DNA of 34,014 bases from a virus, in IMG/VR virus record IMGVR_UViG_3300033571_009822, positions 1 through 34,014 of that record; one strand, 5' to 3'. Shown one piece after another: positions 1-5,301 of the stretch. Each line of letters starts with the position of its first letter. Positions within the stretch are counted from its first letter, which is position 1. The notes beneath the pieces are model-generated. The model was not told the DNA's origin. It was given only the letters and a program-made list of their open reading frames with translations, and searched no databases. The position numbers and the translations under genes are program-made.

Positions 1-158
1 GTAATGATAATATCCCCAAGTTGGATCTGATACGCCCAATCGACTAGGAACTCTTCGTGGAATGCGTCAGGAAACGTGTGCGACGAACCAGGCTCACCAA
101 CGAAATCGTTGTTGCGCCAGCGCGTGTTAATCCGTTTTACTGAGGTAAATTTACTCAT
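1..158 (-). CDS. Unknown phage protein, C-terminal part beyond the window
   Basis: The reading frame opens at an ATG at 158 and stays open to the left edge, so only about 52 N-terminal residues are visible, beginning MSKFTSVKRINTRWRNNDF. A ribosome site (AAAGGGG) lies 2 bases before the ATG run TAATG. No domain is recognisable in the visible part, which is polar and aromatic with a DAFHEEFL stretch. It is the last gene visible in the leftward unit starting near 1947. A GC-rich hairpin (178-220) separates it from the gene before it. The function is not inferred. Confidence 0.6.
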   Translation of the reverse strand, partial: MSKFTSVKRINTRWRNNDFVGEPGSSHTFPDAFHEEFLVDWAYQIQLGDIII

Positions 159-177
159 TATCCCCTTTAGTTAACGA

Positions 178-220
178 TGCGGCGGGGAGAGACGGGGGAG
201 CATCTCTGCGACCCGCCGCA
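178..220 (-). promoter_or_regulatory. Intergenic GC-rich hairpin without U-tract
   Basis: A 9-bp perfect stem (TGCGGCGGG at 178-186, CCCGCCGCA at 212-220) encloses a second stem (AGAGA 188-192, TCTCT 203-207). It fills most of the gap between two minus-strand genes. No T-run follows on either strand, so I read it as an mRNA processing or stability element rather than a classical terminator. Confidence 0.5.
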
Positions 221-229
221 ACGATGTTG

Positions 230-1210
230 CTAAATCTTTAGTTTCTTGCCACCAAGCTTGCCGCTGCGAGCGCCACCGCCACCGCCGCCTCGATTGCTCA
301 GGTTGATTGCCCCAGCGGCATCAAATGGATTGCCGAGCGAGAACGCTCCGCCAATGCCGCCGGCACCTAGTCCCTTGATGAATGCTTTTGGAATTCCAGA
401 GTTACCCTTCTGGGTAATCGGCTCAAGTTTTGGCCCGACAAGGGCGGTCGTCTTTTTGGTTACGCCAGGACGTACTGGCTGGGATACACGACCCTTGCCA
501 CCCGTTGGGTTCTTCGGCATCTTGCCAAGTCCAAGTCGTGCGCGGTCGCGGTTGCTGACTGCACCGCCAGCAAGTTCGTATGCCTTTGCCTTCTGTGCGG
601 AGCCAACGTCTAGGCCCTCTGCCTCAATCATGCGAATGAGGGACTTAGAGAGGGATGTCCGGGCGGTGGAAATTTCCTTGCCAACGCCTTTAATCTCGGA
701 AATCTTTCCCATGGTCTTTTCACTGCGACGCATTGCGAAGTAGGCATCGTCTTTTGGTCGAGCAGCGCCACGTGGATTGGCTGCTCGCGTTGGGGGCGTG
801 TCCTTGCCGATGTTTCGTGGTGGTCGGTTGCGGATATTTTCTTCCTGCGACTCGCCCATAATCTTAGTTTTTGGTAGGTTGCGGACACCCTGATCAGTGC
901 GTGGGATATTTGGAGATGTGCTCTTCTGGACAATGCCAGTTCCCTTTGAGCTGCCAGTAAGGCGGCCTAGGTTTGCACGACCTTCATCAACATCGGCAAG
1001 CAACTTGGACTTCTTGCCCGTCCCCGCGCCCATGTTTTCATCCATAAGGGCCGAACCGGATCCTGGGCCAAAGGCTTCGTCAATGGCTTTAAGCGCACCA
1101 CCAGATGCCTGACCCTTCCAAACAGTTTTCTTCATGTAATCGCGTGCGGCACCAGCCTGCTCGCGGTATTTCTGTAGTTGGTCTAGTTCGTCTTTACCCT
1201 TGCGTGCCAT
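230..1210 (-). CDS. Basic, low-complexity phage protein (326 aa), unknown function
   Basis: The 326-residue protein starts at ATG 1210, one base into the stop of the gene before it (TAATG), so translation is probably coupled. It is rich in Lys, Arg, Gly and Pro and looks largely disordered. Residues 95-155 are a Pro/Arg-rich linker. Residues 160-210 could be helical. The tail is glycine-rich (a run of six Gly near residue 312) and ends in KLGGKKLKI. No catalytic motif is visible. Its place beside two other basic proteins suggests a nucleic-acid or virion-associated role, but that is inference only. Confidence 0.75.
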   Translation of the reverse strand: MARKGKDELDQLQKYREQAGAARDYMKKTVWKGQASGGALKAIDEAFGPGSGSALMDENMGAGTGKKSKLLADVDEGRANLGRLTGSSKGTGIVQKSTSPNIPRTDQGVRNLPKTKIMGESQEENIRNRPPRNIGKDTPPTRAANPRGAARPKDDAYFAMRRSEKTMGKISEIKGVGKEISTARTSLSKSLIRMIEAEGLDVGSAQKAKAYELAGGAVSNRDRARLGLGKMPKNPTGGKGRVSQPVRPGVTKKTTALVGPKLEPITQKGNSGIPKAFIKGLGAGGIGGAFSLGNPFDAAGAINLSNRGGGGGGARSGKLGGKKLKI

Positions 1211-1782
1211 TAGCGTAGTGCCTTTCTTGGTCGGTTCATCATACGGCCACCGCCGCTACCTCGACCACCTTCTGCCATTTGTCCTGCATAAATCTCATCA
1301 AACCCAGCCCCAAGATTGCCCATACCAATGCCGACAACGCCAATCTTCCCGCGATTTTTCTTAATATCTCGCTGGATTCGGGACATAATATCGTCATCGC
1401 TTTCGTCAATATTAAGCAGCCGCTCTTGACCGGCCGTAGCCTTCTGCCGCTTGGTCTCCCCAAAGGCACTCTTGTTCTGGTTTGCGCGAATAGCGGCGTT
1501 CTTTGCCGCAGTGCGCTGTCGAGTTACCCGTGCCTTAGCGGCTGCGGTTGGTTGGCTAAGAATTTCGGACGATGCCGAGAACGTCTGGGCAGCAGTGCCA
1601 CGGCGGTTAAGCTTGCGAACGACCCCATTGGAGTCCGTCCACGTCGTTGCCTGCTCGCTGGCCAGTGCCTCATAGAACTTGCGGGTGTCTGCGATTGAGA
1701 CATTGCCTAGCCGCATCTTTTTGGGCGCGGCTGTACTGCGAAGCGCAAGTTGCATCTGTTCTGGATCGTTCTTCTTAGGCAA
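1210..1782 (-). CDS. Basic phage protein (190 aa), unknown function
   Basis: The start chosen is TTG at 1782, directly after the stop of the preceding gene (TAATTG) and 6 bases after AAGGA. The next in-frame ATG is residue 10 and has no better site. The N-terminal 50 residues look folded (a helix around RKFYEALASEQ). The middle (residues 60-120) is rich in Ala, Arg, Lys and Gln. A short acidic patch (IDESDDD) precedes a Gly-rich region and a basic C-terminus (MMNRPRKALR). No known domain is recognised. It is translationally coupled to its neighbours on both sides. Confidence 0.7.
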   Translation of the reverse strand: MPKKNDPEQMQLALRSTAAPKKMRLGNVSIADTRKFYEALASEQATTWTDSNGVVRKLNRRGTAAQTFSASSEILSQPTAAAKARVTRQRTAAKNAAIRANQNKSAFGETKRQKATAGQERLLNIDESDDDIMSRIQRDIKKNRGKIGVVGIGMGNLGAGFDEIYAGQMAEGGRGSGGGRMMNRPRKALR

Positions 1783-1947
1783 TTATCGTCCTTGTCGTGG
1801 CATTACTGGCTTACGCTTACCCTTGCTAACCGGCTCGGTTGGCTTTGCTGGCTTTCGTGGAGTCGCGCCATAGCCGACCTTGCCCCCCTTTGGGCTTGGC
1901 TTCACTGGCCCTGGTGTTGGCTTCGGCTTCGGTCGATATGCTGGCAT
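1783..1947 (-). CDS. 54-aa Lys/Pro-rich histone-tail-like protein
   Basis: The ATG at 1947 is preceded by AGGGAG and is preferred over a longer frame from 1998 that lacks a ribosome site. The 54 residues are mostly Pro, Lys, Arg, Gly and Thr, with repeated KP/PK units (KPKPTPGPVKPSPKGG near the start). There are about 15 basic residues and only one acidic residue. The composition resembles histone H1-type or other DNA-coating tails, so a DNA-binding or packaging role is plausible but unproven. It is the first gene of the leftward unit that begins in the 1948-2777 control region. Confidence 0.65.
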   Translation of the reverse strand: MPAYRPKPKPTPGPVKPSPKGGKVGYGATPRKPAKPTEPVSKGKRKPVMPRQGR

Positions 1948-2008
1948 ACTATTCTCCCTGTTCTTATATACAGACCAGACTGACGTATAAAATAACACTT
2001 CTATGCTC

Positions 2009-2036
2009 GGTATCTATTAGTCTGTCTTTAGATACC
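2009..2036. promoter_or_regulatory. Perfect 8-bp inverted repeat, operator-like
   Basis: GGTATCTA (2009-2016) and TAGATACC (2029-2036) are perfect inverted copies separated by 12 bases. The element lies 62 bases upstream of the first leftward gene, in AT-rich DNA. No T-run follows it. The geometry fits a dimeric repressor site better than a terminator. No regulator gene is identified in the window. Confidence 0.45.
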
Positions 2037-2533
2037 TGTATATACTCTCACTTATACCCACCCCGGCACGCTCAAACGCGGAACATTTTGCACAGTTTTG
2101 GCATTTGTTACTGGTTTTTACCTCTGTTAATACGGCATCCGTGTTATTTCCGTCAGGATATTTCCTTTGAGGGGGGATATTCCTGTTTGTAAACCCGCAT
2201 TTATCACCCGCCCCGAAGGCTTTTCACGGGGTTCGTGCTTAATTCCTGCCCCCGCCTTATCACGGGGTTGTCAAGTTTAGGCTGGGTGTTCCGCGCGCGC
2301 ACGAGCGAACGGGCAAAACCTGCCTGGGGAGCTGCGGGTCGTGAAAAACTGGCGTGCTGGACTGAGCGCAAAGAGGATGACCCCGTGGTCGAGTCAAGCA
2401 CGACCGGCACGCTCGGAACCAGCAGGCAGCGACGGCGGCGGCGGCAACGGCTTGACCAAACCGCAATAACAAAGTGCAATAACCACCCGAATCGAATAAA
2501 CCCGGCCGGCCCGGGAAGACTCGACCCGGCAGC

Positions 2534-2557
2534 GGCGGCGGCGGCGGCGGCGGCGGC
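2534..2557. repeat. (GGC)8 trinucleotide tract
   Basis: Eight uninterrupted GGC units are followed by GGA and preceded by GGC-A. A shorter GGC cluster lies about 100 bases upstream (2431-2446). The tract can be read as poly-Ala or poly-Arg in spurious frames, but no gene is supported there. Such tracts are prone to slippage and can form stable structures. Confidence 0.85.
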
Positions 2558-2584
2558 GGAGCCGGGCAACGACATGCAACCCGC

Positions 2585-2613
2585 TTGACGTAGCCCCAAT
2601 AATCCCCGATAAT
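2585..2613 (+). promoter_or_regulatory. Sigma70-type promoter for the rightward unit
   Basis: TTGACG (2585-2590) and GATAAT (2608-2613) are separated by exactly 17 bases. Each matches the consensus at 5 of 6 positions. Transcription would begin near 2620, giving a leader of about 155 bases with a hairpin before the first gene at 2778. A weaker second candidate lies upstream (TTGACC at 2452, 17 bases, TGCAAT at 2475). Confidence 0.65.
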
Positions 2614-2721
2614 ACCCCCATGCCAGACCATGCATCTGGCGAGAGGTGGAGGGTAGGAACAATGGGCATAATAGCCTAGCCCGGCTACAACCGGGCAGCA
2701 TGCCTAGCATGCAGATTCTAG

Positions 2722-2750
2722 CCCCGCAGGCGTGCAATGCGCTTGCGGGG
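2722..2750 (+). promoter_or_regulatory. 5'-leader hairpin of the rightward unit
   Basis: CCCCGCAGGCG (2722-2732) pairs with CGCTTGCGGGG (2740-2750), an 11-bp stem with one G-U pair and a 7-base loop. An A-run (2752-2757) and the ribosome site of the first gene follow. It has no U-tract on the plus strand, so it is probably a leader structure affecting stability or translation. Confidence 0.55.
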
Positions 2751-2777
2751 ACAAAAAAGCTTCATGAGGTGGAAAAA

Positions 2778-3101
2778 ATGGCAATCACAACAATGACGGT
2801 TGAGGAACTCGACCGCTACGCAGACCATCTGGCAGAGCAAGCCCGGACGATTACCGCCGTGATTGAAGAGGCTTCTGACCTGAACATGGACTTCATCGCT
2901 GAAATCCGTGGAGAGGTAAACCCAGACCTTACCGCCGCCGTGGTGGACGCAATCGCCTACAAAATCCGGGAAGGCGAAGACGTTGCCGATACCGTAGCCC
3001 GACTCGTGAACCGCGCCTACAACACGGCTAACGCCCTGCTGGAAATCGCCAACACGTTGCAGGCGCAATCGGATGCCAAGAAACTGGCGGAACTGAACTA
3101 A
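2778..3101 (+). CDS. Small helical phage protein (107 aa), unknown function
   Basis: The ATG at 2778 is chosen because GAGGTGG lies just upstream. A longer frame from 2646 would run through the leader hairpin and has no ribosome site. The protein is acidic, Ala/Glu-rich and almost entirely helix-forming (for example DRYADHLAEQ and YNTANALLEIANTL). It has no Cys, no membrane segment and no recognisable catalytic motif. As the first gene behind the strong promoter it is probably expressed early and abundantly. Confidence 0.75.
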   Translation: MAITTMTVEELDRYADHLAEQARTITAVIEEASDLNMDFIAEIRGEVNPDLTAAVVDAIAYKIREGEDVADTVARLVNRAYNTANALLEIANTLQAQSDAKKLAELN

Positions 3102-3113
3102 TCGACATGGCGT

Positions 3114-3142
3114 GCGGGGTGGTGCAGGGTGCATCGCCCCGC
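3114..3142 (+). promoter_or_regulatory. Intergenic hairpin before the 60-aa metal-site gene
   Basis: GCGGGG (3114-3119) pairs with CCCCGC (3137-3142). Inside it, TGCA (3123-3126) pairs with TGCA (3130-3133) around GGG. It lies just upstream of the GAGAGAGGTGG ribosome site. No T-run follows. Confidence 0.45.
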
Positions 3143-3165
3143 CGCCGCAAGAGAGAGGTGGAATA

Positions 3166-3348
3166 ATGCCGCTACACGAAGAACCAGACTACAAGCCATG
3201 CGCGAACTGCAATGACGAATACTCGGAAACAATTGAATGGAGCGGGCAGCCGCTATGCGAAGAATGCTACAACGCCTGGAAATGCGGGTGCAACCTATGC
3301 GCCAAGGTAGCCGTAGCAACAGTGCTAGGAACGGCGGTGCAGGCATGA
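3166..3348 (+). CDS. Cys-rich zinc-binding-like small protein (60 aa)
   Basis: The start at 3166 follows GAGAGAGGTGG. An in-frame extension to 3112 overlaps a hairpin and is rejected. The 60 residues carry paired cysteines: C12-x2-C15, C31-x2-C34, then C40, C42 and C45. This fits a treble-clef or double zinc-ribbon fold. The last 15 residues are hydrophobic (VAVATVLGTAV). Phage early regions often encode such small metal-binding proteins, some of which bind host proteins or nucleic acid, but nothing here identifies the partner. It overlaps the next gene by 4 bases. Confidence 0.75.
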   Translation: MPLHEEPDYKPCANCNDEYSETIEWSGQPLCEECYNAWKCGCNLCAKVAVATVLGTAVQA

Positions 3349-3575
3349 AACAATCCCGCATGACTTTTGCAGCCTGGACGAAACATGCCCCCGTGAAGCC
3401 AGACCGTACCGCCTACCGACCGGTGCGCGGGGACTACGACATGATGGTGCGAGAATGGCCGACCCGGCTGGCAATGCTGAAGTTTATTGACTCGGAACGG
3501 CGGCAGGACGACCGCAATGACGTTCGAGAGGTGCTTCGCAATGAGTGGAAGCCCTACGTAGTGGAGGTGCGATAA
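3345..3575 (+). CDS. YozE-like SAM-fold small protein (76 aa), tentative
   Basis: The ATG at 3345 overlaps the previous stop (ATGA). A longer frame from 3237 is only out-of-frame read-through of the preceding gene. The pattern (FAAWTKHAP near the start, a central WPTRLAMLKFIDS helix, then D.RNDVREVLRNEWKPY) resembles the YozE SAM-like family: F-x-x-W start, a conserved WP, and an L...W..Y end. That family is common in phages and small bacterial proteins and its function is not established. The assignment comes from memory of the pattern and is moderate only. Confidence 0.65.
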   Translation: MKQSRMTFAAWTKHAPVKPDRTAYRPVRGDYDMMVREWPTRLAMLKFIDSERRQDDRNDVREVLRNEWKPYVVEVR

Positions 3576-3817
3576 TGACGCGAACTCGGTGCGATTTTTG
3601 CGGGGTGGACGGCTTCACCCCAACCGAACTCATCCCCGGCTGGTACGTATCGGGAGTGTTCGCCCCAATGGCGGGTGGACGCTTCCTTCACTGCGCCGAC
3701 TGCACACCGGGCTTGTCGAGGCGAGCCATCGCCGCGTATGAGATGCCGGTGCTGAGCTTGGCGGTATCCGCAATCTCCAAGGGGCGGCGGCGACGGCTGG
3801 CACACGCAGAGGAATAA
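3575..3817 (+). CDS. Small zinc-ribbon-like protein (80 aa)
   Basis: The ATG at 3575 overlaps the previous stop (TAATG) and follows GGAGGTG. The protein has CDFCG at C6/C9 and CADC at C40/C43, a standard four-Cys zinc ribbon with a 30-residue spacer containing Trp and Phe. The C-terminus is helical and then very basic (GRRRRLAHAEE), which suggests nucleic-acid contact. The specific function is unknown. It ends just before the repeat/promoter-like element at 3823. Confidence 0.75.
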   Translation: MTRTRCDFCGVDGFTPTELIPGWYVSGVFAPMAGGRFLHCADCTPGLSRRAIAAYEMPVLSLAVSAISKGRRRRLAHAEE

Positions 3818-3822
3818 TGCGC

Positions 3823-3863
3823 TAGAATAATAATGCGGGAAATGCCCGCGAATAATAGGAGGA
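3823..3863 (+). repeat. Promoter/hairpin/ribosome-site module, copy 1
   Basis: TAGAAT (3823-3828, -10-like), TAATGCGGG, a hairpin (GCGGG 3835-3839, CCCGC 3845-3849) and GAATAATAGGAGGAGG follow one another. The same order and near-identical text recur at 4224-4263 before the second-next gene. No good -35 is seen 17 bases upstream here, so promoter activity is uncertain. Confidence 0.55.
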
Positions 3864-3869
3864 GGTAAA

Positions 3870-4187
3870 ATGTCTAAGGAGAAGGCTCCAACACTTTGGC
3901 TTGTAGAAGTCATCTGGGACGGTGAAAACCATCGAGCGTGGTACAACACCGCAACAGAGGCCGATGCGGCGGTGATTACGCTCACCAAGAACCTAGCGGG
4001 ATACAATGCCGCTGACGCAAAGGATGCGTGCGACTACCTGCTGGACGACGAGCGTTCGGCTTGGGTTGACTGCACCGCGCAGACCGCTTCGGGAGTCTGC
4101 CCGAAATGCGACGCAATGGCGGGGTGGCTTGGCGGGTATTGCGAGCCATGCGGCTATCACTTCGGTGATGACCTAAGCGTGGACTAG
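3870..4187 (+). CDS. Zinc-ribbon-like phage protein (105 aa)
   Basis: The start at 3870 sits 5 bases after AGGAGGAGGT. The N-terminal part (residues 8-70) looks like a small alpha/beta domain: LWLVEVIWDG strands, a helix around TEADAAVITLTKNL, then an acidic helix. The C-terminus has CPKC (C77, C80) and CEPC (C91, C94), a four-Cys zinc ribbon ending in an acidic tail. It is preceded by its own promoter/hairpin-like module, so it may be expressed separately from the genes before it. Function unknown. Confidence 0.8.
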   Translation: MSKEKAPTLWLVEVIWDGENHRAWYNTATEADAAVITLTKNLAGYNAADAKDACDYLLDDERSAWVDCTAQTASGVCPKCDAMAGWLGGYCEPCGYHFGDDLSVD

Positions 4188-4200
4188 CACGACCGGATGC

Positions 4201-4229
4201 TTGCGCTATTTGGCGGCAAGTTGTAGACT
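4201..4229 (+). promoter_or_regulatory. Candidate internal promoter
   Basis: TTGCGC (4201-4206), a 17-base spacer, then TAGACT (4224-4229). Each box matches the sigma70 consensus at 4 of 6 positions. It lies in an 83-base gap in front of the gene at 4271 and is followed by the hairpin and ribosome site of module copy 2. Confidence 0.4.
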
Positions 4230-4263
4230 AGTAATGCGGGGATTTCCCGTGAATAGTAGGAGG
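4224..4263 (+). repeat. Promoter/hairpin/ribosome-site module, copy 2
   Basis: TAGACT, TAATGCGGG, a hairpin (GCGGG 4236-4240, CCCGT 4246-4250, one G-U pair, 5-base loop) and GAATAGTAGGAGG match the module at 3823-3863 in order and spacing. Loop bases differ but pairing is kept, which suggests the structure is maintained. Confidence 0.55.
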
Positions 4264-4270
4264 TAGGAAA

Positions 4271-4537
4271 ATGGTAAGTTATCCGAAAATCTATTGCCGC
4301 GAGTGCGGTATTGAGGTGGCGCGCACGACCAAGGCTGGTCGACCGCGCAAGGTACACGTTGAGTGTGCAGCGAAGGTCGCCCCGGCTCCGCGCAAGGTCG
4401 AGTTTGCGGTGAACGTGAACGAGCCAGGCGAAGAGCCTAACTTCATCCAAGTGAGCAGCAGCAACGGCGAGTTCTGGAACGCCATGGCAGCCAAGGCACT
4501 GCTCCGCAAGGCCGCCGAAGAGTCGGCAACAAAGTAA
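4271..4537 (+). CDS. Small metal-site protein with GRPRK motif (88 aa)
   Basis: The ATG at 4271 follows AGGAGGT. The N-terminus has CREC (C9, C12), then KAGRPRKVHVEC with H29 and C32, giving a likely CCHC metal site with a basic AT-hook-like GRPRK loop. Small phage proteins of the CxxC...RPR...C type are common and are thought to bind nucleic acid. The C-terminal half is polar, ending in a helix (AMAAKALLRKAAEESATK). No exact family is identified. The gap to the next gene is 19 bases. Confidence 0.75.
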   Translation: MVSYPKIYCRECGIEVARTTKAGRPRKVHVECAAKVAPAPRKVEFAVNVNEPGEEPNFIQVSSSNGEFWNAMAAKALLRKAAEESATK

Positions 4538-4556
4538 GAAAGCAGGAGGTGGAATA

Positions 4557-5039
4557 ATGGGCTATTACATTACGCTCAAGGAGAGCACGGTTTCAATCCC
4601 AAAGAAGGACGAAGCAGCCGCGCTGGAGGCTATCCAAAAGCTCGGCGAGACGCACGACCATCTAAAGCGCGGCGGCGCGTGGAACGGCGGGGAGAAGACA
4701 GAGAAATGGTTTGCGTGGATGCCAGCCAATCTCCGGGAAATCACAACGCTGAAGGACATGCTCGAGTCAATCGGGTATGAGGTAAAGTACAACTCCCCGC
4801 AAGACCAGTGGAACATTACCGGCTACGATTCCAAGACCGGGCAAGAAGACCTTTTCACCTGGGCCTTGGCTCCGTTTATTGTCCATACGGACGTTGACGA
4901 GCGAGCCGCCGGGACACTACCAGAAATGTGGTGGACTGGAGAAGACGGAGCGCAGTACCACTGGACGTTCAACGATGGTAAGATGTTCCAAGAGTACTCG
5001 CAGGTCGAGTGGTCAGGACAGTCGCAGGTAGAGTTCTAG
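4557..5039 (+). CDS. Conserved phage protein of the MGYYI-type family (160 aa)
   Basis: The start at 4557 follows AGGAGGTGG. The protein begins MGYYITLKEST and carries the landmarks I associate with a widespread uncharacterised phage/bacterial family: an early MGYYI strand, LKRGGAW, a FAWMPANL segment, a DMLESIGYEV helix, then YDSKTGQED, APF and a closing WTGEDGAQYHWTFNDGKM. Length fits that family. No catalytic site is evident, and it has no Cys and no signal peptide. The function of the family is not known to me. A 12-bp hairpin follows the gene. Confidence 0.8.
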   Translation: MGYYITLKESTVSIPKKDEAAALEAIQKLGETHDHLKRGGAWNGGEKTEKWFAWMPANLREITTLKDMLESIGYEVKYNSPQDQWNITGYDSKTGQEDLFTWALAPFIVHTDVDERAAGTLPEMWWTGEDGAQYHWTFNDGKMFQEYSQVEWSGQSQVEF

Positions 5040-5047
5040 TTTCTACG

Positions 5048-5079
5048 CGGGAGTCGGCACGGGGCAGCCGGCTCCCGCA
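5048..5079 (+). promoter_or_regulatory. Intergenic 12-bp hairpin without U-tract
   Basis: GCGGGAGTCGGC (5048-5059) pairs with GCCGGCTCCCGC (5068-5079), with one U-G pair and an 8-base loop. It lies between the genes ending at 5039 and starting at 5101. A C/A-rich stretch follows rather than T, so it is not a classical terminator. It may protect the upstream mRNA end or mark a processing point before the helicase genes. Confidence 0.5.
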
Positions 5080-5100
5080 TCCCAGCCCCAAGGAGGTTTC

Positions 5101-5301
5101 ATGACGCTATCCCTTACCTGCCCGACCCATAAACCACATCGACGGCTATGGAACATCCGTAGCGGCAAGAACGAAATTTATTATTGCTCCCACAGCGAAC
5201 ACGACAAGGACAACAGCCGGTCGCTATGGACGGCGGAGCAGCTCCTCGCAGCCCACGAAGAAGCCAAGAAGAAAGAGGCCGAAGATGACAGCAACGCCTA
5301 A
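5101..5301 (+). CDS. Small Cys/His protein before dnaB (66 aa)
   Basis: The ATG at 5101 follows AAGGAGG. The protein shows CPTH (C7, H10) and, after a short basic strand, YYCSHSEH (C29, H31, H34), which could bind one zinc. The second half is a Glu/Lys-rich helix (EQLLAAHEEAKKKEAE). It overlaps the DnaB gene by 17 bases, so the two are probably translated together. A helicase-partner role is possible from position alone. Confidence 0.7.
   Translation: MTLSLTCPTHKPHRRLWNIRSGKNEIYYCSHSEHDKDNSRSLWTAEQLLAAHEEAKKKEAEDDSNA

Larger units (their letters stand above)
1948..2777. other. Divergent non-coding control region (about 830 bp)
   Basis: No convincing gene lies here. The few open frames are low-complexity by-products of GC repeats. 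The left half (1948-2180) is AT-rich and the right half GC-rich. It contains an 8-bp inverted repeat at 2009-2036, two CCCCG...CGGGG hairpins that share TCACGGGGTT (about 2211-2232 and 2250-2268), GGC repeats (2431-2446 and 2534-2557), a good rightward promoter (2585-2613) and a leader hairpin (2722-2750). Genes point away on both sides, so it must hold the start signals for both units. It is also the best candidate for a replication origin in the window (inference). Confidence 0.6.

Noticed and set aside
1783-1998. Extended 71-aa version of the 54-aa basic protein
   Set aside because: The ATG at 1947 has an AGGGAG ribosome site; the upstream start has none and adds residues unlike the rest.
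2204-2737. Open frames on both strands across the GC-rich control region (up to 177 aa)
   Set aside because: They owe their length to GGC repeats, read as poly-Ala, poly-Arg or poly-Pro, have no ribosome sites and cross the promoter and hairpins.
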